Of a stretch of 64,000 nucleotides of DNA, positions 9,107 through 17,691 are shown piece by piece; within the stretch, counting starts at the first letter, position 1; every line of letters starts with the position of its first letter. A program made the position numbers and the translations under genes. Location of the stretch: NCBI RefSeq assembly GCF_900177325.1, contig NZ_FXBL01000004.1:4402001-4466000 (forward strand), given 5' to 3'. This DNA comes from Mesorhizobium australicum (GTDB lineage Bacteria; Pseudomonadota; Alphaproteobacteria; Rhizobiales; Rhizobiaceae). The notes under the pieces were generated by a model. That model did not search any database. It was not told the origin of the DNA and saw only the letters and a program-made list of their open reading frames with translations.

Positions 9107-10111
9107 TTGGAGAGAGATGGCAGGAAGGTTCGGTCGTTCGAGGTTGCCGAGCTCGCCCAGATTTCGCGCTCGACCGTGTCGCGCGCGCTTGCCGGAGACC
9201 CACGGATTTCGAATACCACGCGCGAGCGCGTTCTGGCCGCCGCAGCCGAGCTTGGGTATCAGCCGAATCTGATTGCCCGCAGCCTCAAGAACCAGAGCAC
9301 CGGCATTGTGGGCGTCGTCGTCACCGACCTCAACAATCCCTATCATGCCCATGCGCTGCAGCTTCTGATCGAGAAAATGGGGGCCAAGCGGCTCGCACCG
9401 TTGGTCTTCGCGGGCAATACCGCCGAGGGCGCCGAAAAGGCGATCGAGCGCTTGATGAGCTATCAGGTCGACGCCGTGATCGCCCTGGCTGCACCGTTCA
9501 CACAGCATATCATCAACGCCTGTCTTGCCGGCTCCAAGCCGCTCGTCCTCATGAACCGTCACGACGGCGGCGAGCCGGTCAGCGCGATCGGCGGCGACAG
9601 TTTTGCGGCGGGCGCGATGGTTGCGGATCATCTCATTTCGCGGGGGGGCGAACGCTTCGCCTTCTTTGGCGGCGAAGACAACACGACGATCAGCCGCGAG
9701 CGCGAACAGGGATTTTCGCAGCGGCTGCGGGAGCATGGGCGAAGCGTCGACATAACGGTGGCAAGCCCCTACGCCTATGACGCGGCCCGGGAGAAGGCGC
9801 ACGAAATATTGCGTGCAAAACCCGACGCCGTGTTTTGCGCGAACGACACGCTTGCGTTCGCGCTGATGGATGCCGCGCGTCCGACAGTGGGGATGGACGG
9901 CATGCCGATGATCGTCGGCTACGACAATTCGGCGCTGGCCTCCCGGCCTGTCTACAACCTGACCTCGGTGGACCAGAACCTGGAGGACATGACCACCCGC
10001 ACGGTGGACATCGCCCTCGCGCTGGCCGGCGATTCGGTGCGCCAGCCGGTGCGCCTCACGATCGAGCCATTCCTCGTCGAACGCGCATCGACCCGACCCC
10101 GCAATTCCTAG
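9107..10111 (+). CDS. LacI-family transcriptional regulator
   Basis: A 334-residue regulator. The N-terminal helix-turn-helix is VAELAQISRSTVSRALAGDP (about 13-32), followed by the hinge ELGYQPNLIARSLKNQ. The rest is a periplasmic-binding-type ligand domain starting GIVGVVVTDLNNPYH. The start is a TTG at 9107 with GGAGG eight bases upstream; no ATG in frame precedes the helix-turn-helix. It is divergent from the CUT1 importer operon and 18 bases upstream of the nucleoside hydrolase, so it probably represses both until the substrate or a product binds. Confidence 0.92.
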   Translation: MERDGRKVRSFEVAELAQISRSTVSRALAGDPRISNTTRERVLAAAAELGYQPNLIARSLKNQSTGIVGVVVTDLNNPYHAHALQLLIEKMGAKRLAPLVFAGNTAEGAEKAIERLMSYQVDAVIALAAPFTQHIINACLAGSKPLVLMNRHDGGEPVSAIGGDSFAAGAMVADHLISRGGERFAFFGGEDNTTISREREQGFSQRLREHGRSVDITVASPYAYDAAREKAHEILRAKPDAVFCANDTLAFALMDAARPTVGMDGMPMIVGYDNSALASRPVYNLTSVDQNLEDMTTRTVDIALALAGDSVRQPVRLTIEPFLVERASTRPRNS

Positions 10112-10129
10112 ACCCGACTTCAGGAAGAC

Positions 10130-11101
10130 ATGATGAGCAAGGTACTGATCGACTGCGATCCCGGTCACGATGACGCGACCGCCATTCTCTACGCGGCGCG
10201 GCATCTGGAACTCGTCGGCATATCGACGGTCTACGGGAACCAGTCGGTCGAAAAAACGACCAACAACGCCCTGTCACTGAAAGCGCTGCTAGGCTTGGAC
10301 GTGCCGGTGGCGCGCGGGTGCGAGCAGCCTCTCAACCACGTGTTTTCCCATGGCGGCGACGTGCACGGAAAGACGGGCATCGACGGGGCCGAACTGCCGC
10401 CGCCTGAAGGAGAGGCGGAGGACATCCACGCCGTCGACTTCATCATCGAGATGGCCAGCAGGCACCGGGAGGAGTTGGTGCTCTGCCCGATCGGGCCTTT
10501 TACCAATGTCGCCCTGGCGCTTCGCAAGGAACCGCGGCTGAAGCACTGGCTCCGCGGCATCAGCGTCATGGGCGGCACCACGCAGATCGGCAATACAACG
10601 CCTGTCGCAGAGTTCAACATCTGGAGCGATCCCGAGGCGGCCGATATCGTCTACCGCGCCGGCGTGCCGATGTGGATGGTCGGCCTCAACGTCACGCGCC
10701 AGGTGGGAATAGACCTGCAGGACATCGAGAAGCTGGAGAGTGGGAGCACCGTCGCCAGGACCTTCGGCGGACTGTTCCGCTTCTTTCGCGAAAGCCTGCA
10801 GAAAATCCACGGGCTCAGCACCGCATCGATGCATGATCCATGCGCGCTGGTGCCTTTCATCGTGCCGGACCTCATCACCTACCGTGAATGCCCCGTCGAG
10901 ATCGAAACAAGCCACGGTCTCACTCGCGGAATGACAGTCTGCGATTTCCGCAACCTCACCAAGGCAAGACTGGAGAACATCAGAGGCCAGGCAAACGCCA
11001 ACTGCCGCGTCGCGGTCGCGGTTGAGGGACGCGCCTTGGTGGATCACATCGTCGAAACGATCATGGAGTGGCCGGAGCGTTCAGTCCACGTCGTCGCGTG
11101 A
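10130..11101 (+). CDS. Inosine-uridine-type nucleoside hydrolase
   Basis: A 323-residue member of the IUNH family, which hydrolyses the N-glycosidic bond of ribonucleosides to base and ribose. The calcium-binding N-terminal signature DCDPGHDDATAI is at about 8-19. The NPEADI-like segment WSDPEAADIVYRAGVP and a late HDPCALV with the conserved His-Asp are present. There are two adjacent possible starts (ATG ATG, 10130/10133) behind AGGAAG. It lies in the LacI transcript, and its 3' end overlaps the convergent GntR gene by 21 bases. With the importer it suggests uptake and cleavage of nucleosides, though related enzymes act on other ribosides. Confidence 0.9.
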   Translation: MMSKVLIDCDPGHDDATAILYAARHLELVGISTVYGNQSVEKTTNNALSLKALLGLDVPVARGCEQPLNHVFSHGGDVHGKTGIDGAELPPPEGEAEDIHAVDFIIEMASRHREELVLCPIGPFTNVALALRKEPRLKHWLRGISVMGGTTQIGNTTPVAEFNIWSDPEAADIVYRAGVPMWMVGLNVTRQVGIDLQDIEKLESGSTVARTFGGLFRFFRESLQKIHGLSTASMHDPCALVPFIVPDLITYRECPVEIETSHGLTRGMTVCDFRNLTKARLENIRGQANANCRVAVAVEGRALVDHIVETIMEWPERSVHVVA

Positions 11102-11992
11102 TGCTCGTCGGATGTGTCGCCCGAGCAAAGCCGAGGCGAAATTGAAGTCGCCCCGCTCGATTTCCTCGATGATGGCGAGGTGGTCGGCGCAGGCCTCGCG
11201 CAGGCGCCTTTCGCTCAGATGCGAGAAGTCGCTGAACTCCGTCATGCGCCGCAGGCTGTTCTGCCGTCGCACGGCCTGCACCAGAAAGCGGTTTCCTGAC
11301 CAGGAGACGATGGTTTCGTGGAAGTTCGCGTTGGCGCTGAACCAGTCGGCGCGCTCGATGTCGCGTATGGCTCGGCCCGCGATGTCGGTCTGCTCGCGCT
11401 TCAGCGACGCCAGTTGTGCGGCGTCGGGGCTGTAGCTTGGAACAAGCAATGCGCCGCATTCGACGATCAGGCGAAACTCGTAGCTTTCGTCGACGGCGCG
11501 GTCGGTGACGAGACATTCGGCGAACTGCCATCCATGCCCGCGGCGGCGGTCCACCAGTCCTTCGGCAGACAGGCGCATCAGCGTTCGCCGCACGGCTCCC
11601 CGCGTCGCAGAGAAACGTTCGACCAGTTCGGTCTCAGAGACTTCCTCGCCGATCTCGCCACTTGCACGCGCGGACATCATCGCATCGTAGAGCGTCTCAA
11701 GGTCGGAGGCCGGTATGACTTCCTTCAGGTCGTCATCCGGACCAAGCGCTCGAGCAAGGACAAAGCCCCGATTCTCCGCCCCACGAACCAGCCCGCGCAG
11801 TTCCAAGGACTGAAGAACCTGCCGCACGGGCGTGCGCGACACGCCGAGTTCCCTGGCCAGCACAGAATCGGAGAGCTTGTCGCCGGTCTCCCACCGGCCC
11901 GCGTCGATCATCATGATGATCTTGCGGGCGATCTCGGCCTGGAGGCTGCTCAGGCCTGAGGTTTGTCCGTTTGCTGTGATGGCGGTGCCCAT
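11081..11992 (-). CDS. GntR/FadR-family regulator with two winged-helix domains
   Basis: A 303-residue regulator, longer than the usual 220-240 of the FCD group. A first winged helix spans about 17-80 (LSDSVLARELGVSRTPVRQV). A second, also GntR-like, spans about 98-157 (VSETELVERFSATRGAVRRT, then GLVDRRRGHGWQF). The C-terminal part (about 175-295) is the all-helical FCD ligand domain, with FRLIVECGAL and NFHETIVSWSGNRFL. It is divergent from the C45/peptide-importer operon starting at 12200 and is its likely regulator. The ATG at 11992 is the first good start. Confidence 0.88.
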   Translation of the reverse strand: MGTAITANGQTSGLSSLQAEIARKIIMMIDAGRWETGDKLSDSVLARELGVSRTPVRQVLQSLELRGLVRGAENRGFVLARALGPDDDLKEVIPASDLETLYDAMMSARASGEIGEEVSETELVERFSATRGAVRRTLMRLSAEGLVDRRRGHGWQFAECLVTDRAVDESYEFRLIVECGALLVPSYSPDAAQLASLKREQTDIAGRAIRDIERADWFSANANFHETIVSWSGNRFLVQAVRRQNSLRRMTEFSDFSHLSERRLREACADHLAIIEEIERGDFNFASALLGRHIRRASRDDVD

Positions 11993-12199
11993 GCAAGGTC
12001 CATGTTTTTTCTACACGCAAATTACTGCGCGGTTCTGTTCTTCGTCCATCGAAAATACGTCGCCGGCGACGGCGAGGCCCCCCTTCGGAGTGAGAACTTG
12101 GGAATTCAAAATACGCAGAGCGCCCAAAATTAGCTTGAATAAATGTCTTATGTATATAGAAAGAACATTCTGACGAGCCTACGACGGCGTGGAGACAGA
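11993..12199. promoter_or_regulatory. Divergent promoter region, GntR gene / peptide-importer operon
   Basis: These 207 bases are AT-richer than the surroundings in 12105-12170. The AT-rich dyad-like TATGTATATA (12149-12158) is a candidate FCD/GntR site or -10 region; I cannot separate these. A short frame running through here into the C45 gene has no ribosome site of its own. Confidence 0.35.
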
Positions 12200-13372
12200 A
12201 TGCACGTCCAGCCTTTTCCCTTTGCGACCCTGACCGGAGAGCCGCACGAGCGGGGTCGACAATACGGCCTTCTGCTGACCGGTAGGATCCGTCTCAGCGC
12301 ACAGCTGTACGGGGGCACGCTGGAAGCGCTCGGCCTGCCTCTCGAGCGTCGCGAAAGCCTCATTCGGGAATATTCGCAGAAGATCGCCGAGTTTGACGCG
12401 GCCTATCTGGAAGAGATGGAAGGTATCGCCGAAGGGGCAGACGTGTCTCTGGCCGACATCGTCATGATCAATGCACGCACCGAGGTCATCGCGCTTGCAA
12501 GGGCCGAACTGGGCAAGCCAGAGCCGACCGAGGGCGATCCAGATGACGGTTGCACCTGTGCGCTTGTCATGCCGGAGCGCAGCGCAACAGGACGGCTGAT
12601 CCATGGCCAGAACTGGGATTGGCGGCCCGAATGCGCCGAGACCGGCGTCGTCCTACGCGTGCGCCGTGACGATGGACCGGACTTCGTGACGTTCGTAGAA
12701 GCTGGCGGTCTTGCGCGCAGCGGTTTCAACGCCGCCGGCGTGGCGATCACGGCCAACTATCTCGAATGCGACCGCGACTACACTCAGCTCGGCCTTCCGC
12801 TCAGCCTCGTCCGCCGCAAGGTTCTCGAGCAGGAGCACTTCGCCCTCGCAATGAAGGCCGTAGCGACGACGCCTAAATCCTGTTCCAACAACATCATGGT
12901 CTCGACTTCGGCTGGATTCGGTATCGATTTCGAGTGCGCGCCGGACGAGGCGTTCCCGCTCTATCCCGAGGATGGCCTTCTCGTTCATGCCAATCACTGG
13001 GTCAGCCGGGTCGCGCTTTCCAAACTGCGCGACACCGGCCGTGCCTGGGTTCCGGAGAGCTTCTACCGCGACTGGCGCGTCCGCAAGCTGATGGATGAGC
13101 GCGGGCGGAAATTGACGGGTGCCGACATGAAGGCAGCATTGTTTGACGATTTCCTGACGCCCTATTCGGTCTGCCGGCCACCGCGCAAGAGCGAGACGAA
13201 CGGTATTTCGAGCACTGTCGCCATGGTGATCATCGATGCCGGCGCAGGTGTCATGGAAGTGGCTCCCATGCCCTCGCTGAGCCGGGATTTCCTGAGCTAT
13301 CCCCTTGACGACACGGCGGCGCTTCCAGAGGGTTGCGCGCCGCGTGCCACCTCCCTCTCGCTGGATGCGTGA
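12200..13372 (+). CDS. C45-family peptidase / acyl-CoA:6-aminopenicillanate acyltransferase-like Ntn hydrolase
   Basis: A 390-residue Ntn-hydrolase. The predicted autocleavage site is Gly117-Cys118 in DDGCTCALV; cleavage would expose Cys118 as the N-terminal nucleophile. The N-terminal block GEPHERGRQYG and the HGQNWDW segment after the cysteine are family hallmarks. Known relatives transfer or hydrolyse acyl groups on amide bonds (isopenicillin N acyltransferase and bacterial homologues). ATG 12200 has GGAG five bases upstream. It is the first gene of a peptide-type importer operon, so it may process imported N-acyl amino acids or peptides. No signal peptide is seen; it should act in the cytoplasm. 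Confidence 0.85.
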   Translation: MHVQPFPFATLTGEPHERGRQYGLLLTGRIRLSAQLYGGTLEALGLPLERRESLIREYSQKIAEFDAAYLEEMEGIAEGADVSLADIVMINARTEVIALARAELGKPEPTEGDPDDGCTCALVMPERSATGRLIHGQNWDWRPECAETGVVLRVRRDDGPDFVTFVEAGGLARSGFNAAGVAITANYLECDRDYTQLGLPLSLVRRKVLEQEHFALAMKAVATTPKSCSNNIMVSTSAGFGIDFECAPDEAFPLYPEDGLLVHANHWVSRVALSKLRDTGRAWVPESFYRDWRVRKLMDERGRKLTGADMKAALFDDFLTPYSVCRPPRKSETNGISSTVAMVIIDAGAGVMEVAPMPSLSRDFLSYPLDDTAALPEGCAPRATSLSLDA

Positions 13373-13374
13373 CG

Positions 13375-14319
13375 ATGGGCAGCTTCATCCTCCGGCGGTT
13401 CTTCATGGCGTTGCCAACGTTGATCCTGGTGGGTGTCGCTGTCTTTGTGCTCGTTCGGTTGATCCCTGGCGATCCCGCGGCCTTGATGCTTGGCGACTCG
13501 GCAGATGTCCGCGCGCTTGAGGCCCTGCGTCAGCGCATGGGACTCGACCGCAACCTGCCGGAGCAGTTCTTCCTCTGGGCGGGCAACATCCTTCAGGGAG
13601 ATTTCGGCCACTCGATCGTCAACGGACGGCCGGTTCTCGACACTATCCTCTCCCGTTTCCAGATCAGCGCCCAGGTTGTGATCGTCGCCGTGGTCCTTGC
13701 TACGTTCGTCGCGGTGCCACTCGGCATGCTCGCGGCATGGCGGCAGAACAAACTCTCCGATCTGGTACTGGTCAGTTGCGCCACGCTGCTGATGTCGGTG
13801 CCGACATTCTGGTTGGGCATGCTGCTGCTGCTTTTCTTCGGACTGCATCTCGGCTGGCTGCCGATCGTCGGCTACGTCACGCTGGCCGAGGATTTTCGTG
13901 CCGGCGCGCTCTATCTGGTTCTGCCGATCGTCACCCTGTTCCTGCACGAGACCGGCGTCATCCTGCGCATGGCCCGCGCCTCCACGCTGGAGGTCCTGAA
14001 CCTCGACTACATCACCCACGCCCGCTCTAAGGGCCTGCCGGAATCCACGGTGATGTGGCGGCACGCCTTTCGCGCATCGTTCGGCCCCACCTGGACGCTG
14101 CTCGGGCTCATCATGGGCAACCTCCTGGCCGGTGTCGCGGTGATCGAGACCGTGTTCACTATTCCGGGCCTCGGGCGGTTGCTGGTGGAGGCGATCTTCG
14201 CCCGCGACTATCCGGTCATCCAGGGCTGTCTGCTGTTCATCGCGGCCATCTACGTGCTGGTGAACCTGCTGATCGATCTGATGTATCCGCTTTTCGATCC
14301 GAGGGTGACGGCACAATGA
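13375..14319 (+). CDS. Peptide/opine/nickel ABC importer permease, DppB-like
   Basis: A 314-residue permease. It begins FILRRFFMALPTLILVGVAV, the usual N-terminal helix, then FVLVRLIPGDPAALMLGD. The EAA loop is YITHARSKGLPESTVMWRHA, with GNLLAGVAVIETVFTIPGLG near the end, both typical of DppB/OppB. The ATG at 13375 lies two bases after the stop of the C45 gene. It pairs with the DppC-like permease, whose start overlaps its stop by ATGA. Confidence 0.92.
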   Translation: MGSFILRRFFMALPTLILVGVAVFVLVRLIPGDPAALMLGDSADVRALEALRQRMGLDRNLPEQFFLWAGNILQGDFGHSIVNGRPVLDTILSRFQISAQVVIVAVVLATFVAVPLGMLAAWRQNKLSDLVLVSCATLLMSVPTFWLGMLLLLFFGLHLGWLPIVGYVTLAEDFRAGALYLVLPIVTLFLHETGVILRMARASTLEVLNLDYITHARSKGLPESTVMWRHAFRASFGPTWTLLGLIMGNLLAGVAVIETVFTIPGLGRLLVEAIFARDYPVIQGCLLFIAAIYVLVNLLIDLMYPLFDPRVTAQ

Positions 14320-15134
14320 AGCTTCCCCCTCTCAACCTGCTGGTCGGTGGCGCGCTCGCGGGCGCAGTCTTCGTCGTCGCCGTGCTCGGGCTGGTCTGGA
14401 CGCCCTACGATCCGCTGGCGATGGACTTCACTGCCCGGCTCGCCGCTCCGAGCGGCGCGCACTGGATGGGAACCGACGAATTCGGCCGCGACGTCGCCAG
14501 CCGGCTGATGAGCGGCGCGTCGACCAGCGTGCAGATCAGCCTGACGACGGTGTGTCTGGCAGTCGCAGCCGGGACCATCATCGGCGCGCTTTCAGGCTTC
14601 GCGCGCGGTTGGACCGACCGACTGATCATGGCAGCCAACGATGCGCTGCTTGCGTTTCCTGGCATCCTGTTCGCGCTCGGCCTTCTGGCCGTGCTGGGGG
14701 CGAACAAGAACGGCATCATCCTCGCCTTGGCGCTCGTCTACATGTCGTCCGTCGTCCGCGTCGTGCGCGGTACCGTTCTGAGCCTGCGCGAACGGGAGTT
14801 CGTAGAGGCCTCGCAGATCATGGGCAATTCGTTCCTGTTCACGATGCGCCGCCACATCCTGCCGAATTGCCTTGCGCCGATCACAGTGCTGGCGACCTCA
14901 ATGTGCGGCTGGGTGCTTCTGGCGGAGAGCTCGCTGAGCTTCCTCGGGCTGGGTGTCGCGCCGCCCGCGCCGACATGGGGCAACATGCTGGCGGGCAGCC
15001 GCTCCTATCTGGAGCAAGCCGTCTGGCTCGGCATCTTCCCAGGCCTTGCCATCTCGCTCGCCCTTCTGGGCATCAACCTGCTCGGCGATGCCCTGCGTGA
15101 CAGGCTCGATCCACGCATGAGGAGGCGGGGATGA
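14316..15134 (+). CDS. Peptide/opine/nickel ABC importer permease, DppC-like
   Basis: A 272-residue permease with the DppC/OppC hallmarks: HWMGTDEFGRDVASRLMSGA early in the periplasmic part, the EAA loop REFVEASQIMGNSFLFTMRR, and SLSFLGLGVAPPAPTWGNML near the end. It starts at ATG 14316 (ATGA overlap with the DppB stop) and ends in an ATGA overlap with the ATPase gene. Confidence 0.92.
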   Translation: MKLPPLNLLVGGALAGAVFVVAVLGLVWTPYDPLAMDFTARLAAPSGAHWMGTDEFGRDVASRLMSGASTSVQISLTTVCLAVAAGTIIGALSGFARGWTDRLIMAANDALLAFPGILFALGLLAVLGANKNGIILALALVYMSSVVRVVRGTVLSLREREFVEASQIMGNSFLFTMRRHILPNCLAPITVLATSMCGWVLLAESSLSFLGLGVAPPAPTWGNMLAGSRSYLEQAVWLGIFPGLAISLALLGINLLGDALRDRLDPRMRRRG

Positions 15135-16771
15135 CGATGCCGCTTCTTGAGATCGAGGGGCTGACCCTCGGGACGCCAAACAGGTCCGTCATCGCGGTCA
15201 GGGACGCGAGCCTCGGTATCGCGCCGGGGGAAGTGATCGGCATCGTCGGCGAAAGCGGCTCGGGCAAGACCATGCTCGGACGCGCCGTATTGGGGCTCTG
15301 TCCACCGACCATCATCATGCATGGTGGCGAAATCCGCTTTCGCGGCCAGACCCTCTCCACCCTGCCGCCCGAGAGGATGCGCCAGCTTCGCGGCGGGCAG
15401 ATCGGCATGGTTTTCCAGGAGCCAATGACCTCGCTCAACCCGACGCTGACCATCGGCCGCCAGATGGATGAGGGGCTCGAGCTCCATGGGGGCGGCACAA
15501 AGGCCGAGCGCAGGGAAAAGATCCTGTCAATGCTCGAACGGGTCGGAATCACCGACGGCGCATCTGCGCTGACGGCATTTCCGCACCAGTTCTCCGGCGG
15601 CATGCGCCAGCGCATCATGATCGCATCGGTCATGCTGCTGAAGCCGGCGCTGCTTATCGCCGACGAGCCGACGACGGCGCTGGATGCCGTCACGCAGCGC
15701 GAGGTGATGGACCTGCTTGCCACGCTGGCGCGCGAGAGCGGAACGGCCATCATGCTCATCAGCCACGACCTGCCGATGGTCGCACGCTACTGCAGCCGCG
15801 TCGTGGTGATGGAAAAGGGCAACATCGTCGAGCAGGGCGCGACGGTCGATCTGCTGGCAGCGCCGAAACATCCATACACCCGCAAACTTCTCGCCTCGCT
15901 CCCGGTCCGCGGCGCGGCGCGCGACATCGCCGTCGCCGATCCCGTCATTTCCGTGCGCGACCTGCGCGTGAATTTCTCGACGCGGACGGGCATCTTCGGG
16001 CGCAGCGGCCGCAAGGCCGCGGTGAAAGGCGTCAGTTTCGATATCCGTCCCGGAGAGGTGCTGGCGGTGGTCGGCGGTTCCGGTTCGGGCAAGACTACGG
16101 TGGCGCGCGTCGTTGCTGGGCTCAACAGCGAGTTCAGCGGAACCGTGCTGTTCAACGGCCAGCCGCCGCGGCACGACATGACGTCCTTCCGGCGCGAATG
16201 CCAGATGGTTTTCCAGGACCCGTTCTCCTCGCTTGATCCGCGCATGAAGGTCGGAGCGCTGATCACCGAAGGACTGCACGCGGTTCCGGACGTGCCGCGC
16301 TCGCAATACCGCGCCCGACTTGCCGAAGTGCTCGAGCAGGTCTCGCTGGACATCGGCCTCGCCGATCGTTTCCCCCATGAATTGTCGGGAGGCCAGAGGC
16401 AACGTATCGCGATTGCGCGCGCCCTGATCCGACGCCCCTCCTTCATCATTGCCGACGAGGCAGTGTCAGCACTGGACGTAACGGTGAGAGCACAAATTCT
16501 GGCGCTGCTTGCGCAGCTCCAGTCACGACTTGGCTTCGCCTGCCTCTTCATCACGCATGACCTCGCCGTCGTCGAACAGATCGCCGACCGCGTCATCGTC
16601 ATGCATCAGGGAGAGATCGTTGAGGAAGGCGCCCGCGACGACGTGCTCGACCATCCGAGCCATGCTTACACGCGGCGCCTGCTGAGCGCCATTCCCGTGC
16701 TCGATCCCACTGGGAACGGCGGGTTGCGCCTGCGCTGGCGTAACGAATCCGAAGCCGGCCCCGCCAACTGA
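15131..16771 (+). CDS. Fused double ATPase of peptide-type ABC importer (DppD-DppF fusion)
   Basis: A 546-residue protein holding two complete ABC ATPase domains, so one gene replaces dppD and dppF. First domain: Walker A GESGSGKT, signature FSGGMRQRIMIAS, Walker B LLIADEPTTALDA. Second domain, from about residue 275: Walker A GGSGSGKTT, signature LSGGQRQRIAIARAL, Walker B FIIADEAVSALDV. In the second Walker B the usual DEP is DEA. The oligopeptide C-terminal extension follows each domain (HPYTRKLL, HAYTRRLL). Start 15131 overlaps the permease stop by ATGA. The fused layout resembles the YejF/GsiA type. Confidence 0.93.
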   Translation: MTMPLLEIEGLTLGTPNRSVIAVRDASLGIAPGEVIGIVGESGSGKTMLGRAVLGLCPPTIIMHGGEIRFRGQTLSTLPPERMRQLRGGQIGMVFQEPMTSLNPTLTIGRQMDEGLELHGGGTKAERREKILSMLERVGITDGASALTAFPHQFSGGMRQRIMIASVMLLKPALLIADEPTTALDAVTQREVMDLLATLARESGTAIMLISHDLPMVARYCSRVVVMEKGNIVEQGATVDLLAAPKHPYTRKLLASLPVRGAARDIAVADPVISVRDLRVNFSTRTGIFGRSGRKAAVKGVSFDIRPGEVLAVVGGSGSGKTTVARVVAGLNSEFSGTVLFNGQPPRHDMTSFRRECQMVFQDPFSSLDPRMKVGALITEGLHAVPDVPRSQYRARLAEVLEQVSLDIGLADRFPHELSGGQRQRIAIARALIRRPSFIIADEAVSALDVTVRAQILALLAQLQSRLGFACLFITHDLAVVEQIADRVIVMHQGEIVEEGARDDVLDHPSHAYTRRLLSAIPVLDPTGNGGLRLRWRNESEAGPAN

Positions 16772-16781
16772 GGAAGCCCAG

Positions 16782-17645
16782 ATGAGTGCGATCTCCACTC
16801 CCACGACACGCCGCGAGGGCCACGGAATTCGCCTCAGCTTCTATGATTTCGGTGCGACGCCCTACTTTGCCAGCCAGATGGATCAACGGTGCAGCTACTG
16901 CCTGTACGTGCCACAGGACTACGATGAGGCGGCAAGCGACGAATACGATCTTGCCGTCATCGTCCATGGAACGGGCCGCACAGCGACGCAGTACCGCGAC
17001 CGCTTTGCTGCCTTCGCCGAGGCGCATCGCTGCATCATCCTCGCGCCGCTGTTTCCGGTCGGGCTGGTCGTTCCAGGCGACCTGACCAACTACAAGCGTA
17101 TCGAGTTCCACGGCATGCGCTTCGACCTCATCCTTCTTTCAATGGTCGAGGAGGTGCGCGCCAAATACCGTGTGCGCCCAGGCGGCTTCCTGATGTACGG
17201 CTATTCCGGCGGCGGGCAGTTCGCACAGCGCTTCTTCATGCTCCATCCACAGCATCTGCGCGCGGTGTCCATCGGGGCGCCGGGCATCGTGACACTGCTC
17301 AACCCGGACTACGACTGGTGGGTGGGCGTGCGCGATCTCGAAGCGCGCTTCGGCATCCGGCCCGATATCGCTGCCATGCGCGCTGTCGACGTGCAGACGG
17401 TCATCGGCAGCGAGGACAATGCGACGTGGGAGATCACCATCCCGCGCGAGAGCCCGTTGTGGATGGACGGCGCCGACCTTCAGGGCGTCAACCGCCTCGA
17501 TCGCATCGAGGCCCTGGCGAAGTCCTTCGAAGCCTATGGCATCCGCGTGCGCCGAGATGTTGTGCCGGGTGTAGCCCATTCGCCGTTCGAGATGGTCGGG
17601 CCGGCAGAACAATTCTTCACCGAAATGGCCTCGAAGGCTCTCTGA
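16782..17645 (+). CDS. Alpha/beta hydrolase
   Basis: A 287-residue cytoplasmic alpha/beta hydrolase. HGTGRTA (about 62-68) gives the oxyanion region, YGYSGGGQ (around 143-150) is the nucleophile elbow with Ser in GYSGG, and VAHSPFE near residue 268 supplies the late His. AGGAAG lies six bases before the ATG. It sits between the ATPase and the binding protein of the importer operon, so it likely acts on the imported compound or on a product of the C45 enzyme. Ester or amide specificity cannot be told. Confidence 0.78.
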   Translation: MSAISTPTTRREGHGIRLSFYDFGATPYFASQMDQRCSYCLYVPQDYDEAASDEYDLAVIVHGTGRTATQYRDRFAAFAEAHRCIILAPLFPVGLVVPGDLTNYKRIEFHGMRFDLILLSMVEEVRAKYRVRPGGFLMYGYSGGGQFAQRFFMLHPQHLRAVSIGAPGIVTLLNPDYDWWVGVRDLEARFGIRPDIAAMRAVDVQTVIGSEDNATWEITIPRESPLWMDGADLQGVNRLDRIEALAKSFEAYGIRVRRDVVPGVAHSPFEMVGPAEQFFTEMASKAL

Positions 17646-17691
17646 GAAGAGCCGTGGGACCGCAATCTCAACCTGAATGGGAGTAACAGCA

